Positions 13,050-23,633 of a stretch of 64,000 bases of DNA are shown one piece after another (the stretch's first letter is position 1; every line of letters begins with the position of its first letter). The stretch lies in NCBI GenBank assembly GCA_022813625.1, contig JAKLMB010000039.1, forward strand, positions 62,001-126,000, given 5' to 3'. The notes under the pieces were generated by a model. The model did not search any database, was not told where the DNA came from, and saw only the letters and a program-made list of their open reading frames with translations. Source of the stretch: Aaosphaeria pasadenensis. Taxonomy: Eukaryota > Ascomycota > Dothideomycetes > Pleosporales. Made by a program: the position numbers and the translations under genes.

Positions 13050-16000
13050 ATGGTTTCCCAAGCTGTAGCTTCGAGTAGCAAGAAGCCCAAAAGCATCCTA
13101 TCAGTAAGAGAATAGCTTCTTCCCCATGTTCATCGTCACATGCAGTATCAGCTGACATTCATCATAGTCTCTCAGAAGCCTTTTCATCTACTTTGAGCTT
13201 CTTTTTGCTTCTCAACCAACATGGATCGACGTTACGCTCGTCATCACCGGTACTGTTTGTGCCATTGGAGCAGGCATACCATTTCCGCTCCTGGCCGTCC
13301 TCTTTGGACAGTTTGTCGATGAATTGAATGGAGCTACCTGTGCGGCCGAAGCCGCCCCTAACACATCAGATGCTTTCCAATATGAAGCTTCAATCAATGA
13401 CAAAGTCATCAAGACAGCATACATTGGTGCGGTCTCTTTTGTGCTTGTATACATTCATTTGACCTGCTGGAACATCAGCAGCCAGCGCCTTGCCCAACGC
13501 CTTCGCACCCGTTATGTCGCCTCTCTTTTGAAGCAGCCTCCCGCTTTTTTCGACAGTCGCGGCTCATCTGGCCAGGTATCTAGCAGACTCAATGGCGACA
13601 TCACTGCCGTCCAGGCTGGTACGTCGGAGAAGGTTGGCAGCATCATCACCATCCTCAGCTTTTTCGTCACAACCTTTGTCATAGCCTTCACGAAACAGCC
13701 CAGGCTTGCTGGCATGCTTATCTCTATGCTGCCCGCGTACCTTCTATCTGGTCTCGTCGGCGGCAAATATATTGGGAAGCATGTCACGCGACAGACTGAA
13801 GCTACTTCTTCTGCCTCCTCGATTGCATCTGAAGCTCTGTCTAACATCGCGGTTGTCCATGCCTTTGGTGCAGCTCCCCGTCTCGAAGGCAAATTCTCCA
13901 GTTTCATGGCCCAGGCTCGCAAGCATGCAATGAATAAGGCTGCAGTAGCTTCCGTACAGACTGGTCTGCTCTATTTCATCGCTTATTCAGGATCCGCTCT
14001 TGCATTCTGGCAGGCGGCTAAGCAGATCGCCGACGCTGCCAGAAACAACGGAAACGGTTCCACTGTCGGATCGATATACTCTGTTGTGTATCTTCTCATT
14101 GACGCATGCGTCATGCTGGGCGGAATCGCACCCACTCTTCCTTTTCTGGGCGGGGCTGTAGCAGCATACCAACGCCTGAAGTTGGACATTGACGCCCATT
14201 CTGACATTGATGGTACATCTGATGCTGGCAAGTTGATGCCACCGCAAATGACGAAGACTCTTGCTTTCCGAGATGTGACCTTCGAGTACGTATCTCGTCC
14301 AGGCCAGCCTGTCCTACAAAACGTCAATCTGGAATTTCCGGCTGGCTCATACACTGCTATTGTCGGCCTTTCGGGAAGCGGCAAATCGACCGTCGCAGCT
14401 TTAATAGCTCGTTTGCACGACCCGACCGAGGGTATCATCGAGCTCGACGGCCACGACATTCGTGAACTAAATGTCAGATCTCTCCGAAGTTTCATCAGTT
14501 TCGTCCAGCAGGAGCCTTCTCTCCTTGATCGTTCTATCCTAGAAAACATCGCACTCGGACTGGTGAACTCGCCTAAACCTGCACACCAACATCTAAAGCC
14601 TCTACTCAAGGGTCCGGAACTTGCAAAATTAGCTTCACATGGCAAGAATGCTCTATCAGCGGCAGCATCTCTGGGCCCACAATTTGTTGAACTCGCTGGC
14701 CTCATCCAACATGCCGCAGAGCAAGCTGATGTAGCAAGCTTCATTGAGCGCCTGGAATTGGGATATGGTGCCCCTGTTGGTCCTAAGGGTTCGCTCTTTA
14801 GTGGTGGTCAGCGACAGCGGGTTGCGCTTGCGCGAGCTTTTATTCGGAGCCCCGAGCTCTTGGTTCTAGATGAAGCGACATCGGCCCTTGATTCATCGAC
14901 AGAGAAGAGGATCCAGTTCGCCGTAGAGAGGGCAGCAGCCGAGAAGCAGACAATCATCTCTATTGCGCATCGACTCTCTACTATCCGAAATGCCGACAAC
15001 ATCGTGGTCATGTCGGCGGGCCGTGTTGTCGAGCAAGGCACTTATAGCGAACTCATGGCGAAGGAGGACGGCGCATTCTTCCGCATGGCGAAACTACAAT
15101 CTGTAGGTCATTCTGGGGTCGGGTCCGTGTCTGGAGATTCGTTCGACGCATCAACACTTGACACCGACAAAGTTGAACTCAACGAAAAGGCCGAAGCTTC
15201 TGTGGCTGGAAAAGCGGTGGACATTGATGCTAAAGTCGTCAAGGAAAATAAGAATCCCGAGAAAGCGGCAGAGAAAGGAAATGGGAAGTCTACGGCCAGC
15301 GAAAATTCTAAAGACAAAGAGCTGGATACTGTAAGGCCTTACGGCTCTGTAATGAGAGGAATCGCTTGGCTGATTCGACCCTCCCTCGGTTGGGTGGTCG
15401 TCGCGACGATTGCTGTCGTCTTCGTGGGAGCCACATTCTCCGCTGCTGGTATCATCTTCGGTTTCACTATTGGCGCCCTCAACCCATGCCAGAGCACTGT
15501 GAACCACATTATGTGGGCAGGCAGTTTCTTCAGCGGGCTTTATTTCATGCTAGCCGTGGTCGAGCTTGTCGCCAATTTCCTCGCATGGCTGGGCTTCGGA
15601 ATCATCGCGGAAAGGATGCTCTACAACTTACGTGTCCTCTCCTTCCGGTCACTGCTCGAGCAAGAGATTCATTGGCACCAATCGGAAGGACGTACCCCGA
15701 CTGGCCTTCTATCAATCATCACGAAGGATACGGTTGCTGTTGGCGCATTCTCAGGATCAACGTTCGGCACGGTATTCGCGATTCTCCTAAATGTTATCTT
15801 CGCCATTGTGGTCTCCCACATATTCGCTTGGAAGATCGCTATTGTTTGCCTTGTTACGGTTCCGATCCTACTCGGCACGGGATTCATGCAACTGCGTATG
15901 TTGGCACGATATGAGGAAAGACATCGCGAAGCTTTCTCCACAGCCACGTCGTTGGCGACCGAAGCAATCCAGTCCATCAAAACGGTAGCCATTCTCTCAC

Positions 16001-17166
16001 TCGAAAACGAATACATGGAATCGTTCACTCAACTTCTGAGTGCCCCACGGAAGCAAGTGGTTCGCGCTTCAATATTCACGAATGTGTGGCTTGCATTGTC
16101 TTACAACACCTTCGCATTTGTCAACGCTCTAGCCTTCTGGTGGGGATCTCAACGTATCATGAAAGGAGAATACACCCAGAGAGATTTCCTCATCATCCTC
16201 GTTGCCATGTTGACGAGTGTTACGCTATGGGGTAACATGTTCTCTCTTGCACCAGAATTCTCCCGAGCACGGCTCGCCTTGTCGCGTGTGATGGCAGTCG
16301 TAGATATGGGAACAAGCATCAATGTGGGCAAATCTGATAGAGACTCCTCCAAACCCGGTGACGATGTTGAGGCTATTGGAGAAGGAAAGAAAGGTAGTAG
16401 TCCAGAAAACAACAAACACCGCAGTGGCTCGAAAGTGGCTTTCAAGGGAGTCTCATTTGCGTACCCTAACCGCCCAGATGTCAATATTCTGAACGATGTA
16501 TCTTTTACGCTCCCAGCCAACCGCTTCTGTGGCCTGGTCGGTCCTTCAGGAGCCGGAAAGTCTACCATCATGAATCTCGTACAACGTCTGTACAAGCCCA
16601 CGTCGGGAGAAGTTCTCATCGACGACCACGACATTTGCAAGCAAGCCGACTCATTCCGGGATTCCATTGCACTCGTACCACAAGATCCCGCATTGTTTGA
16701 CGGTAGTGTGCGTTTCAACATTGGCATCGGTGCCGTTCCCGGCCACGAAGCAACTGATGCCGAGATTGAGGAAGCTTGCCGACTTGCAAACATCCACGAC
16801 GACATCATGGCATTGCCAGATGGTTACGATACAGAGTGCGGCCCGTCTGCATCACGTCTATCTGGTGGTCAGCGACAGCGCCTTGCGATTGCGCGTGCGC
16901 TCGTCCGACATCCACGCTTGTTGCTTCTCGACGAAAGTACGAGTGCGCTGGATGCTGTTAGCGAGGCAGCTTTACAAGAGGGCCTTGAGCAGGCGGCACG
17001 TGGGACGACGGTTCTGGCCATCACGCATCGACTGCATACGGTGCAGAAGGCTGATGTAATCTTTGTCGTGGAAGGTGGTGAGATTGTTGATAGTGGGCGG
17101 CACGCGGAGTTGATGGAGCGAAGGGAGAGTTACAGACTGAATGCCATGCAGCAGATGCTTCAGTAA
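13050..17166 (+). CDS. Full-length ABC transporter, subfamily B (Ste6/MDR type), possibly SitT-like
   Basis: An ATP-driven membrane exporter with two membrane domains and two ATPase domains in the order TMD-NBD-TMD-NBD. Exons 13050-13103 and 13168-17166 give 1350 aa. The short first exon (MVSQAVASSSKKPK) restores the N-terminal helix that ends in IPFPLLAVLFGQFVD, so the true start lies well upstream of the longest uninterrupted frame. Walker A motifs GLSGSGKST (about 418) and GPSGAGKST (about 1143), signatures FSGGQRQR (about 562) and LSGGQRQR (about 1250), and Walker B LLVLDEATSALD and LLLLDESTSALD are intact. NBD1 carries an insertion of about 45 residues before its signature. Divergence from a siderophore carrier with shared iron sites suggests a link to siderophores, as for SitT of Aspergillus. 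A general drug or peptide exporter is the alternative. Confidence 0.9.
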
Positions 17167-17962
17167 AATTAATTTTCGTGTGTATATTGAGATACCCAAG
17201 GTTAGAGGATACAATATTTGGATACATTAGACCTTGAATTAATACATATTTTTTCTCTTCCATTTTGTAGTCTGTTCTTCAAGAACAAAATGAATTGAGT
17301 GTAAAGACAGTATTATCTGAGATTATAGGTATCGTTAAACATTTATACATTGATAGAGCAAGGTTTGAAGTCATAGAAGTATCTCGTGAACATTCGCAGT
17401 GTAAAGATACTGATCTTGACTTCGTTTGATTCTAGCGGTGAAGCTGATCAGAGTCGTTGTGCAGCCTTGGCAAGCTGATTTACTCTTGCCGGGACATCCA
17501 CCTCGACTTTGAATGTTTAACCTCCGTTCCTCCCTCAACGTCATTACTTGCGATAATATCTAATAATAACATGTTTGCGCCTCTATCTAGCTACTCGTCT
17601 AGTCTATAAGCCCACCACGTTATCCATGCTGAGGCGGCACCTATTTCCCGAGCTACATGCCCAGGTGGATCGTCGTTGGCTTGCAAGGTAGCTTGCGTGG
17701 CGGTCTGTTACTGAGCCACAGATTGATACGTACCCTTCCTTACCAACGTCCACAAAAGTACAGCTTCAGCAAAATATCTTGCTCAATTTGAGATTTCCGG
17801 TTTCCTAGCATACAGTTGCACACGACATTACGAAATTTAATTGCTGCCAATATTTGAACGACTGCTCAAAATATACCCTAATTAATGTAAAATCAAAGCA
17901 TTGAAAGAAAGGCATTGACTACGCGACTATAACACTCAACACCTCAAACGGGATTTCCCATC
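17167..17962. other. Intergenic region, AT-rich
   Basis: Holds the 3' flank of the ABC transporter and the promoter of the ZUP1-type gene. It is AT-richer than its surroundings and has no open frame of note. Confidence 0.55.
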
Positions 17963-19634
17963 ATGACATACTCTGTCGAACTACTCGAATGTCCGCTCTG
18001 CGAGTACAGAGCGCTTCCATCGGATGACTATGTCATGCAGCTTCACTTTGAGCAAGTGCACACCGAGGACTCACCTTTCAAGATCGAGGATGACCCCGAG
18101 CCCTTGCCTCCACCTCTACCAGCACGGCCTTCCCCAGTTCAAACACAGCAGGACGATCAGGACATACCTTCTGGATATGTCGCATGCCCTCAGCCCGACT
18201 GCGGTGAAGTTGTACTCCTGACCGACTTCAACTATCATCTCGACCTTCACACCGGCGAATTATTATCTTCCGACGAGACTAGTAACACTTATCATCAGAA
18301 TCGAAAGAGAAACATGCATCACTACACAAACGTTACTTATCCTTCGGATCGCTTCCATGGCTCCTCATTACGCGGCCCGGACTCTGACGCAGCATCATCA
18401 GACACTGGCAGCCGGCATCATGGCAAATCAAAGCACCGGAAGCGATCGACCCGGAAAAGGGGTGATTCCAATAGCAGCGAGAAGAGTACTTTGTCCAGGA
18501 GTATCATGGGCTTCAACCCACTGGCAAAACTGAACAAAGCCATTAAGCCGCCACCAAATCCAACACGACTTGGGGTACGTTGTAATCTATGTTCTTCGAT
18601 TCGACTCTACTAATACAATCTCTAGCGCTCTGAGTTAGGGCCCCATGCTTGGGAGGAACGCATGCCAAAGTGGCTTCATGAACAGCTGGCAGCTGGGCCG
18701 AAGATAACAACAATAAACCGTATCGGCCGTGATGGTCGCCTCATCAAGCAGGAGAGGGTGCAAAACGAGACCCCTGGTCTTATTCCCATTCTTGCCCAAC
18801 TGTCTGCACTGGATCGGACCGTCAAAGAGGCATATTACTGTCACCCAGCTACTGTCCATATCGGAAAGACTCCAAAAGAAGGCAGCTTTTGCGGGTACAG
18901 AAACATACAAATGCTCATTTCTTATATACAAGGCACACATGCCCAGGGTCACGAAGAGTTTCCTGGACGTACACCGGGCATTTTGGAGCTTCAAGAGTTG
19001 ATAGAGCGTGCATGGGACAAGGGAATCAACGAGATAGGGCGCGCTCAGACCGGTGGTATAAGGGGAACACGCAAGTACATAGGTACCCCAGAGGTAAGCA
19101 TAGCGTTGAACAATATAGGTCAAGCGACGAAATTAACATAGGACAGGCACAAGCATTGTTTCTCAGTTCGGAGATTGACTGTGCCGTCGAGATGTTCACA
19201 GACTCTCGCGATGGCCGAACCGAGGCACACGAACACCTTCTTCTCGCCGTCGAAGCGTACTTCGCGCAGGCCGCTATCAAAGACGACGACTCGAATGTTT
19301 ACAAGACTCTCCTGCCACCAATATATCTCCAACAGCCCGGCCACTCTCTCACTATAGTCGGCCTCGAGTATCGTAAAGATGGTACTCGTAATTTGGTTAT
19401 ATTTGATCCAACTTATCATACTTGCCCTGCTATGCACCGATTACTCGGACGAAAGAACTTGAAGACATTTCGCCCAGAAGTCATGTACAACTACCGACGA
19501 GAATCCGTACACTTGAGGAAACTTGCGGCCTTCGAGATTCTCATGTAAGTGTCATTTTGAAACGATCCGGAGCAAGCACTGATCAACGTAGGCTGACGGC
19601 ACATCCACCGATGTTCCCTGCTTGGGATGTATGA
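17963..19634 (+). CDS. ZUP1/ZUFSP-type deubiquitinase (peptidase family C78)
   Basis: Cysteine peptidase of the ZUFSP/Mug105 family; characterised members cleave K63-linked ubiquitin chains and act in genome maintenance. Exons: 17963-18574, 18626-19093, 19147-19544, 19592-19634, giving 506 aa. The N-terminus has two C2H2-like fingers (CPLCEYRALPSD...H; CPQPDCGEV...H), then a basic serine-rich linker. The peptidase core has the nucleophile in GSFCGYRNIQML (C293), the histidine in QPGHSLTIVGLE (H426) and an aspartate in IFDPTYH (D447). The preceding LGPHAWEERMP block is typical of fungal members. All three catalytic residues are present, so it should be active. UFM1-specific activity is the alternative, but the zinc fingers favour ubiquitin. 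Confidence 0.88.
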
Positions 19635-19712
19635 ATTCCTCACACCGATCACGCTTTCTCCTTCACATCATTGCCTTAGAATATACAAGAGATCTAGCTT
19701 GGATAATTATTT

Positions 19713-21086
19713 ATGTTCTCCTTAGAAAATGGCCTTTTCCGTCCAGATGCCCGTTCCCCATTTTTCAAGACCTGGGCTAAATATGTGAGTTGGCAGGTCC
19801 TACGCCAATTCCCCGGCTGTCGATTCCTTTACGCGTTTTTTCGATCTATGACCCTTGGATACGATGTTTACCCGGAAGATCATTTCCTGCGTCATTTTCC
19901 ATGGTGGCAATATGGCGGACTCTGGATCGTTGACGATGCACGTTTCGCTACAACTCCGAGACATGATCATACAAAGCTTCAGGCTCTTCGCCGAATCACC
20001 TCCGCGGGATCCTCAATTATGCCCACTCTAGGTTCTGGTAGTGAGCAATGTAGCGCTTTCACAAGCGAGCATTTCCATTCCCCCAACATGCACAGCCTAA
20101 CAGCACCAGGACCGCGGTTTCCCGTAGCAAGCATAGATGCGAAGGTACCACCTTTTGATGGCTCACAGAACAACACGCCGTTATCAAGTCCGATTGAAGA
20201 ATTACTTCGCAAAACAGGAATGTGTAGATTGAATACCGGAGCTTGGGAATACCGACAGCAAAGCCTTGGATATCTACAGCCTTCTGGAGATAGATATCCA
20301 GGCTATTTTAGTCCGCTGTCGCCAACAGCGTCGGCCAAAGAGTGGTTTCCTTCTCCAATAGACAACTTGGAAGGAATGAGTCACTCTTCTTTATGTGCTA
20401 CACCCGAGCTTCCTTCAAATTTACGTGGACGTGGCTTCTCAAATATCTCACAGCAAGCTAGTTCGGAACCTAGTGTGGCCCCCGTACAGATGAATCCATA
20501 CGCTCCAGATGGTTTCATCGGAAATTTTCCCAACGTCCAGGATATGCCACTGTCACCCAGCCTCTCCACAGCCGGTTCAATTGGATCCCCGATGAGTACG
20601 GCCGAGGCTGTATCGCCCCGTGTGGGAATGCTACGTGGAAAAGCCAACAAGCAACGACCATATGGGAGCCCACATCACCAGCTGTACGGACTTGGCCACC
20701 AAGACAATCAACTCAGCCACTTGTACAGTATCCACGACGGCAATGCCTCTTCGCTAGGATCAAGCTCTGCTGTATCGCTTCATACGCCTCTTCTCACACC
20801 ACCCTCGTCCCTGTCTTCGGTACAGATTGCCAATGGCACTGAAACATATATCGGGAGTCCCATAAGTCCTTTCGGCCTAGTATACAAATCTCATCGCCCG
20901 GCATATTCTGGCTTGCTGGGGTTGCCTGCATTGTCAGAGACGAAAGTGGCCGAATACAGGTTCTGGATCCCTTGTGGAAAGAAGAATTGTGGTATCGGTT
21001 GCGCAGACAAAGACGCAGGGGAAGTGGCAGCAGCGAGACGACTTTTCAAGAGCGAGGAGCAAGTAATGCCATGTACAGATGAGTGA
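19713..21086 (+). CDS. Unknown serine/proline-rich protein
   Basis: A 457-codon uninterrupted frame that starts 79 bp after the stop of the ZUP1-type gene on the same strand. I recognise no family. The first 80 residues are rich in aromatic residues (RSPFFKTWAKYVSW, HFPWWQYGGLWIVDD) and may fold. The middle 300 are Ser/Pro/Gly-rich and look disordered. The end is conserved-looking again, with a cysteine motif PCGKKNCGIGC. There is no signal peptide or membrane segment. The length of the frame without stops in moderately AT-rich DNA supports a real gene. An extra upstream exon, or a downstream part of the ZUP1 transcript, cannot be excluded. A nuclear or regulatory role is only a guess. Confidence 0.6.
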   Translation: MFSLENGLFRPDARSPFFKTWAKYVSWQVLRQFPGCRFLYAFFRSMTLGYDVYPEDHFLRHFPWWQYGGLWIVDDARFATTPRHDHTKLQALRRITSAGSSIMPTLGSGSEQCSAFTSEHFHSPNMHSLTAPGPRFPVASIDAKVPPFDGSQNNTPLSSPIEELLRKTGMCRLNTGAWEYRQQSLGYLQPSGDRYPGYFSPLSPTASAKEWFPSPIDNLEGMSHSSLCATPELPSNLRGRGFSNISQQASSEPSVAPVQMNPYAPDGFIGNFPNVQDMPLSPSLSTAGSIGSPMSTAEAVSPRVGMLRGKANKQRPYGSPHHQLYGLGHQDNQLSHLYSIHDGNASSLGSSSAVSLHTPLLTPPSSLSSVQIANGTETYIGSPISPFGLVYKSHRPAYSGLLGLPALSETKVAEYRFWIPCGKKNCGIGCADKDAGEVAAARRLFKSEEQVMPCTDE

Positions 21087-21530
21087 GCCTGTTAGGTAGA
21101 CGGTGGGCAAGGAGAATACCAGGAGATGCGGGCCTTCATTTCCAGCTCGCGCGCCACACGCACCCTACGGTCACTTGCTACTACATTCTATAGCGCTCGT
21201 TTAGGATAATATGCATACCGATCTCCCATGAAACACTACCTTTTTGCCTTCTACTTTGACTTAATAAACATAAGCTAAGCAACATTCACGCATTGAAAGT
21301 TGACTTTTTGCATGCCTAGGAGGCTCATAGCAATAAATTTTGTTTACAGTAAGGGTATCATTTATATACATTACGCCATGCCTTTGCAGATGTTGTACAT
21401 TTTCCTCGGTGCATAGAACTAATCTTGAAACTCAATGTTCTCTTAGAAGATCTGGCGCCAGGGCGCACAAGGGCCCGATGCTAAAAAAACCAGCTCGGAG
21501 TGACGTATCTAATCCAAATCAAACGTCGTT
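21087..21530. other. Convergent intergenic region
   Basis: A 3' to 3' gap between the unknown protein at 19713-21086 and Cwc2. It is AT-rich in the middle with TAATAAACA near 21260, possibly part of a polyadenylation region. No gene is seen. Confidence 0.5.
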
Positions 21531-22846
21531 TTAATCACTGTCATCGTCGCTCCCGTAGCCTACCAAAGGACCGGATGAAGGCGCTGCTCTCTTAGGTGCG
21601 GCGGTCGCCGAATAGCCTTTCAAGGCAGCTAGTGTAGATCCTGACAAAATTCCGGTAGGGGCAGTATTGTCTTGTTGAGCAAGAGATCCGAATGACCCGT
21701 CATATTCATTGTCTTCTTCGTTGCCGTCGCCTGCTTCAAGTAGCCCTGCCCTTTCAGGCGCACCAACTTGTCCAGAAGCCTCCCAGCCAGCTTTCTCCTT
21801 TGCAGCCCAGACGTCATCTGGAGCCTCATATCCCTGCAGCCCAAAGCTTCCCTCAATTTTCCTCCTCTTCTTTTGCTCATGGTCCCTGCCTTCGATCTCG
21901 GCGACATAGGCAGCCGGGAGGGCTTTTCGGATGGCCTCCGCAGCCTGCTCTTCGACACGACGGGCCTCACGCTTCTGAGCCGCGGGATTCGGGTCGACTG
22001 TGGCCCAGCGTACGTTCAGGATCTCGTTGTGGTCGAGCGACTGATCCGACATTGCTTCCTTCGCGAACTGCGAATTGGCTTCGTTCATGTACGTTACGAA
22101 ACCGACACCGCGGGCGGTTAGGACACGGATACGATCGATCTGGCCCCATTCCTGGAAATGTCTGGCGACGATTTCTTCAATGTCATCGGTGACGTGGATC
22201 TGTCAGATATAATGTCAGCAGGCTGTTGAAAGGGGATTGTGATCAATCAAGGGGGTGTGTTTATACGTACACGTCCGACATAAAGTGTCCTGTTCTGCCT
22301 CTGGAACGATCCCACGCCGCCCATATCATCACGGTAGTCGGAAAACTTGTCTCTGCCAAAGCAATCGACGTTGCTAGGGAAGATGTCCGTTACCGTAGGT
22401 AGCCTATGCAGATACTCGCAGTCGACGCCCTTGGGACAAGTACCCTTTGCAAAGAACAGGCAGAAGTAGCTCCCGGAGACTCTATCCGCCTTGGTGTAGC
22501 CCGAATCACGCGCGATAACGCAGCGTCCTGGCGCAGCCGTTTGCGACATGTACTTGTCCTCACGATCGCCACCGCTCCATTTGTTGTACCACACATTGTA
22601 GATGGTTCCAGTGGGTTGCGCTTCTTCGACCTTGAACGTCGCGGCGTCAACTTGCGGTCGGGCTGGGCGCCGCTTGCGACGTATGATCTTCTTCACTTTC
22701 TTTCCCTCAGCGTTGGTGGTTATGATGGTGGTTTCTGTGGTCATGGGCGCGAGCGCGTTCGAGGATGAAGCTGATGGCTCATCGGTCGGATCTAAGGTGG
22801 AACCGCTTGCCGTGACAGCAGCGGGTGGGGATTGCACGTCTGCCAT
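21531..22846 (-). CDS. CWC2: Pre-mRNA splicing factor Cwc2 (RBM22 homologue)
   Basis: A component of the Prp19/NTC-associated complex that binds U6 snRNA and helps shape the spliceosome active site in the nucleus. Exons 22846-22271 and 22199-21531 give 414 aa. After a basic leader (KKIIRRKRRPARP) comes the torus region NVWYNKWSGGDRED. Next is a CCCH zinc finger, C129-x7-C137-x5-C143-x3-H147, then the connector FGRDKFSDYRDDMGG. The RRM runs from about residue 187 (TLYVGR | IHVTDDIEE, with the intron between). The C-terminus is low in complexity and acidic. All elements needed for RNA contact are intact. It is divergent from the AtuA-like gene, with about 790 bp between starts. Confidence 0.95.
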
Positions 22847-23633
22847 TGTGAGGTTTGGTTTGGATTTGATATTGGTTGAGATTCTGGTTTAGAAACTTTA
22901 TTGCGGATCTCGAAATGATGTCTTGATGCCGAGACGCTAGTGCAGATCGATACCGCGGTCGCTGTCGTGAATGACTAAGCAACGTTATACTGAGGTTTGG
23001 ACTTTCGATGTCAAAGGTAAACTGCAAGCATAATCCGTACACGTGTATGGATCCAAAGTGCATTTAGCAAACTCAAAACCTGTTTAGAAGCTGCATACAA
23101 TTCCATTCTTTCCGATATCCGCACTTATGTGCCCCCACCTGTGTTGTGAGACTTGGTGATATGATTTTCTCATTGACACACTCCCGCCATTTTGTGGACA
23201 GACTTGATATCACAAAGGTCATTTTTGAATTCATAGATATGTTCAAAATAATTCTTTGGCAGGGCGGGTGCAAAAGCTCTTCTGTTGAGGTGGAAACTCT
23301 GAAGCGAGAACCGCAGTATGAAGCGATCTTCGCATAGGTAAGACCTGCTGCTGCCGGTGCGGACGGCCGTAACGGACGATCCTGTGGCAGTATGGGTCCT
23401 GATACGTCTCTGAATACGGGCTTGTTGACCTGTTAATCATTTTAATGGAGGACCTCGCTCAAAGGATGATACCATATAACATGCCATCTATTCCGTACTT
23501 CGAAGTGTTTTCGGCCTGAACTCTCCATTGATGACGGGATCACGATTTCAAATATAAATTGTTCGAACACTGAGCTGACAATCACAACCTTGATAATTTG
23601 GAATTGATTTATTTATCCTTTATTCTTTCCAAC
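22847..23633. promoter_or_regulatory. Divergent promoter region of CWC2 and the AtuA-like gene
   Basis: A gap of 787 bp between two starts facing away from each other. Short frames have no motif. No known operator is recognised. Confidence 0.5.
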
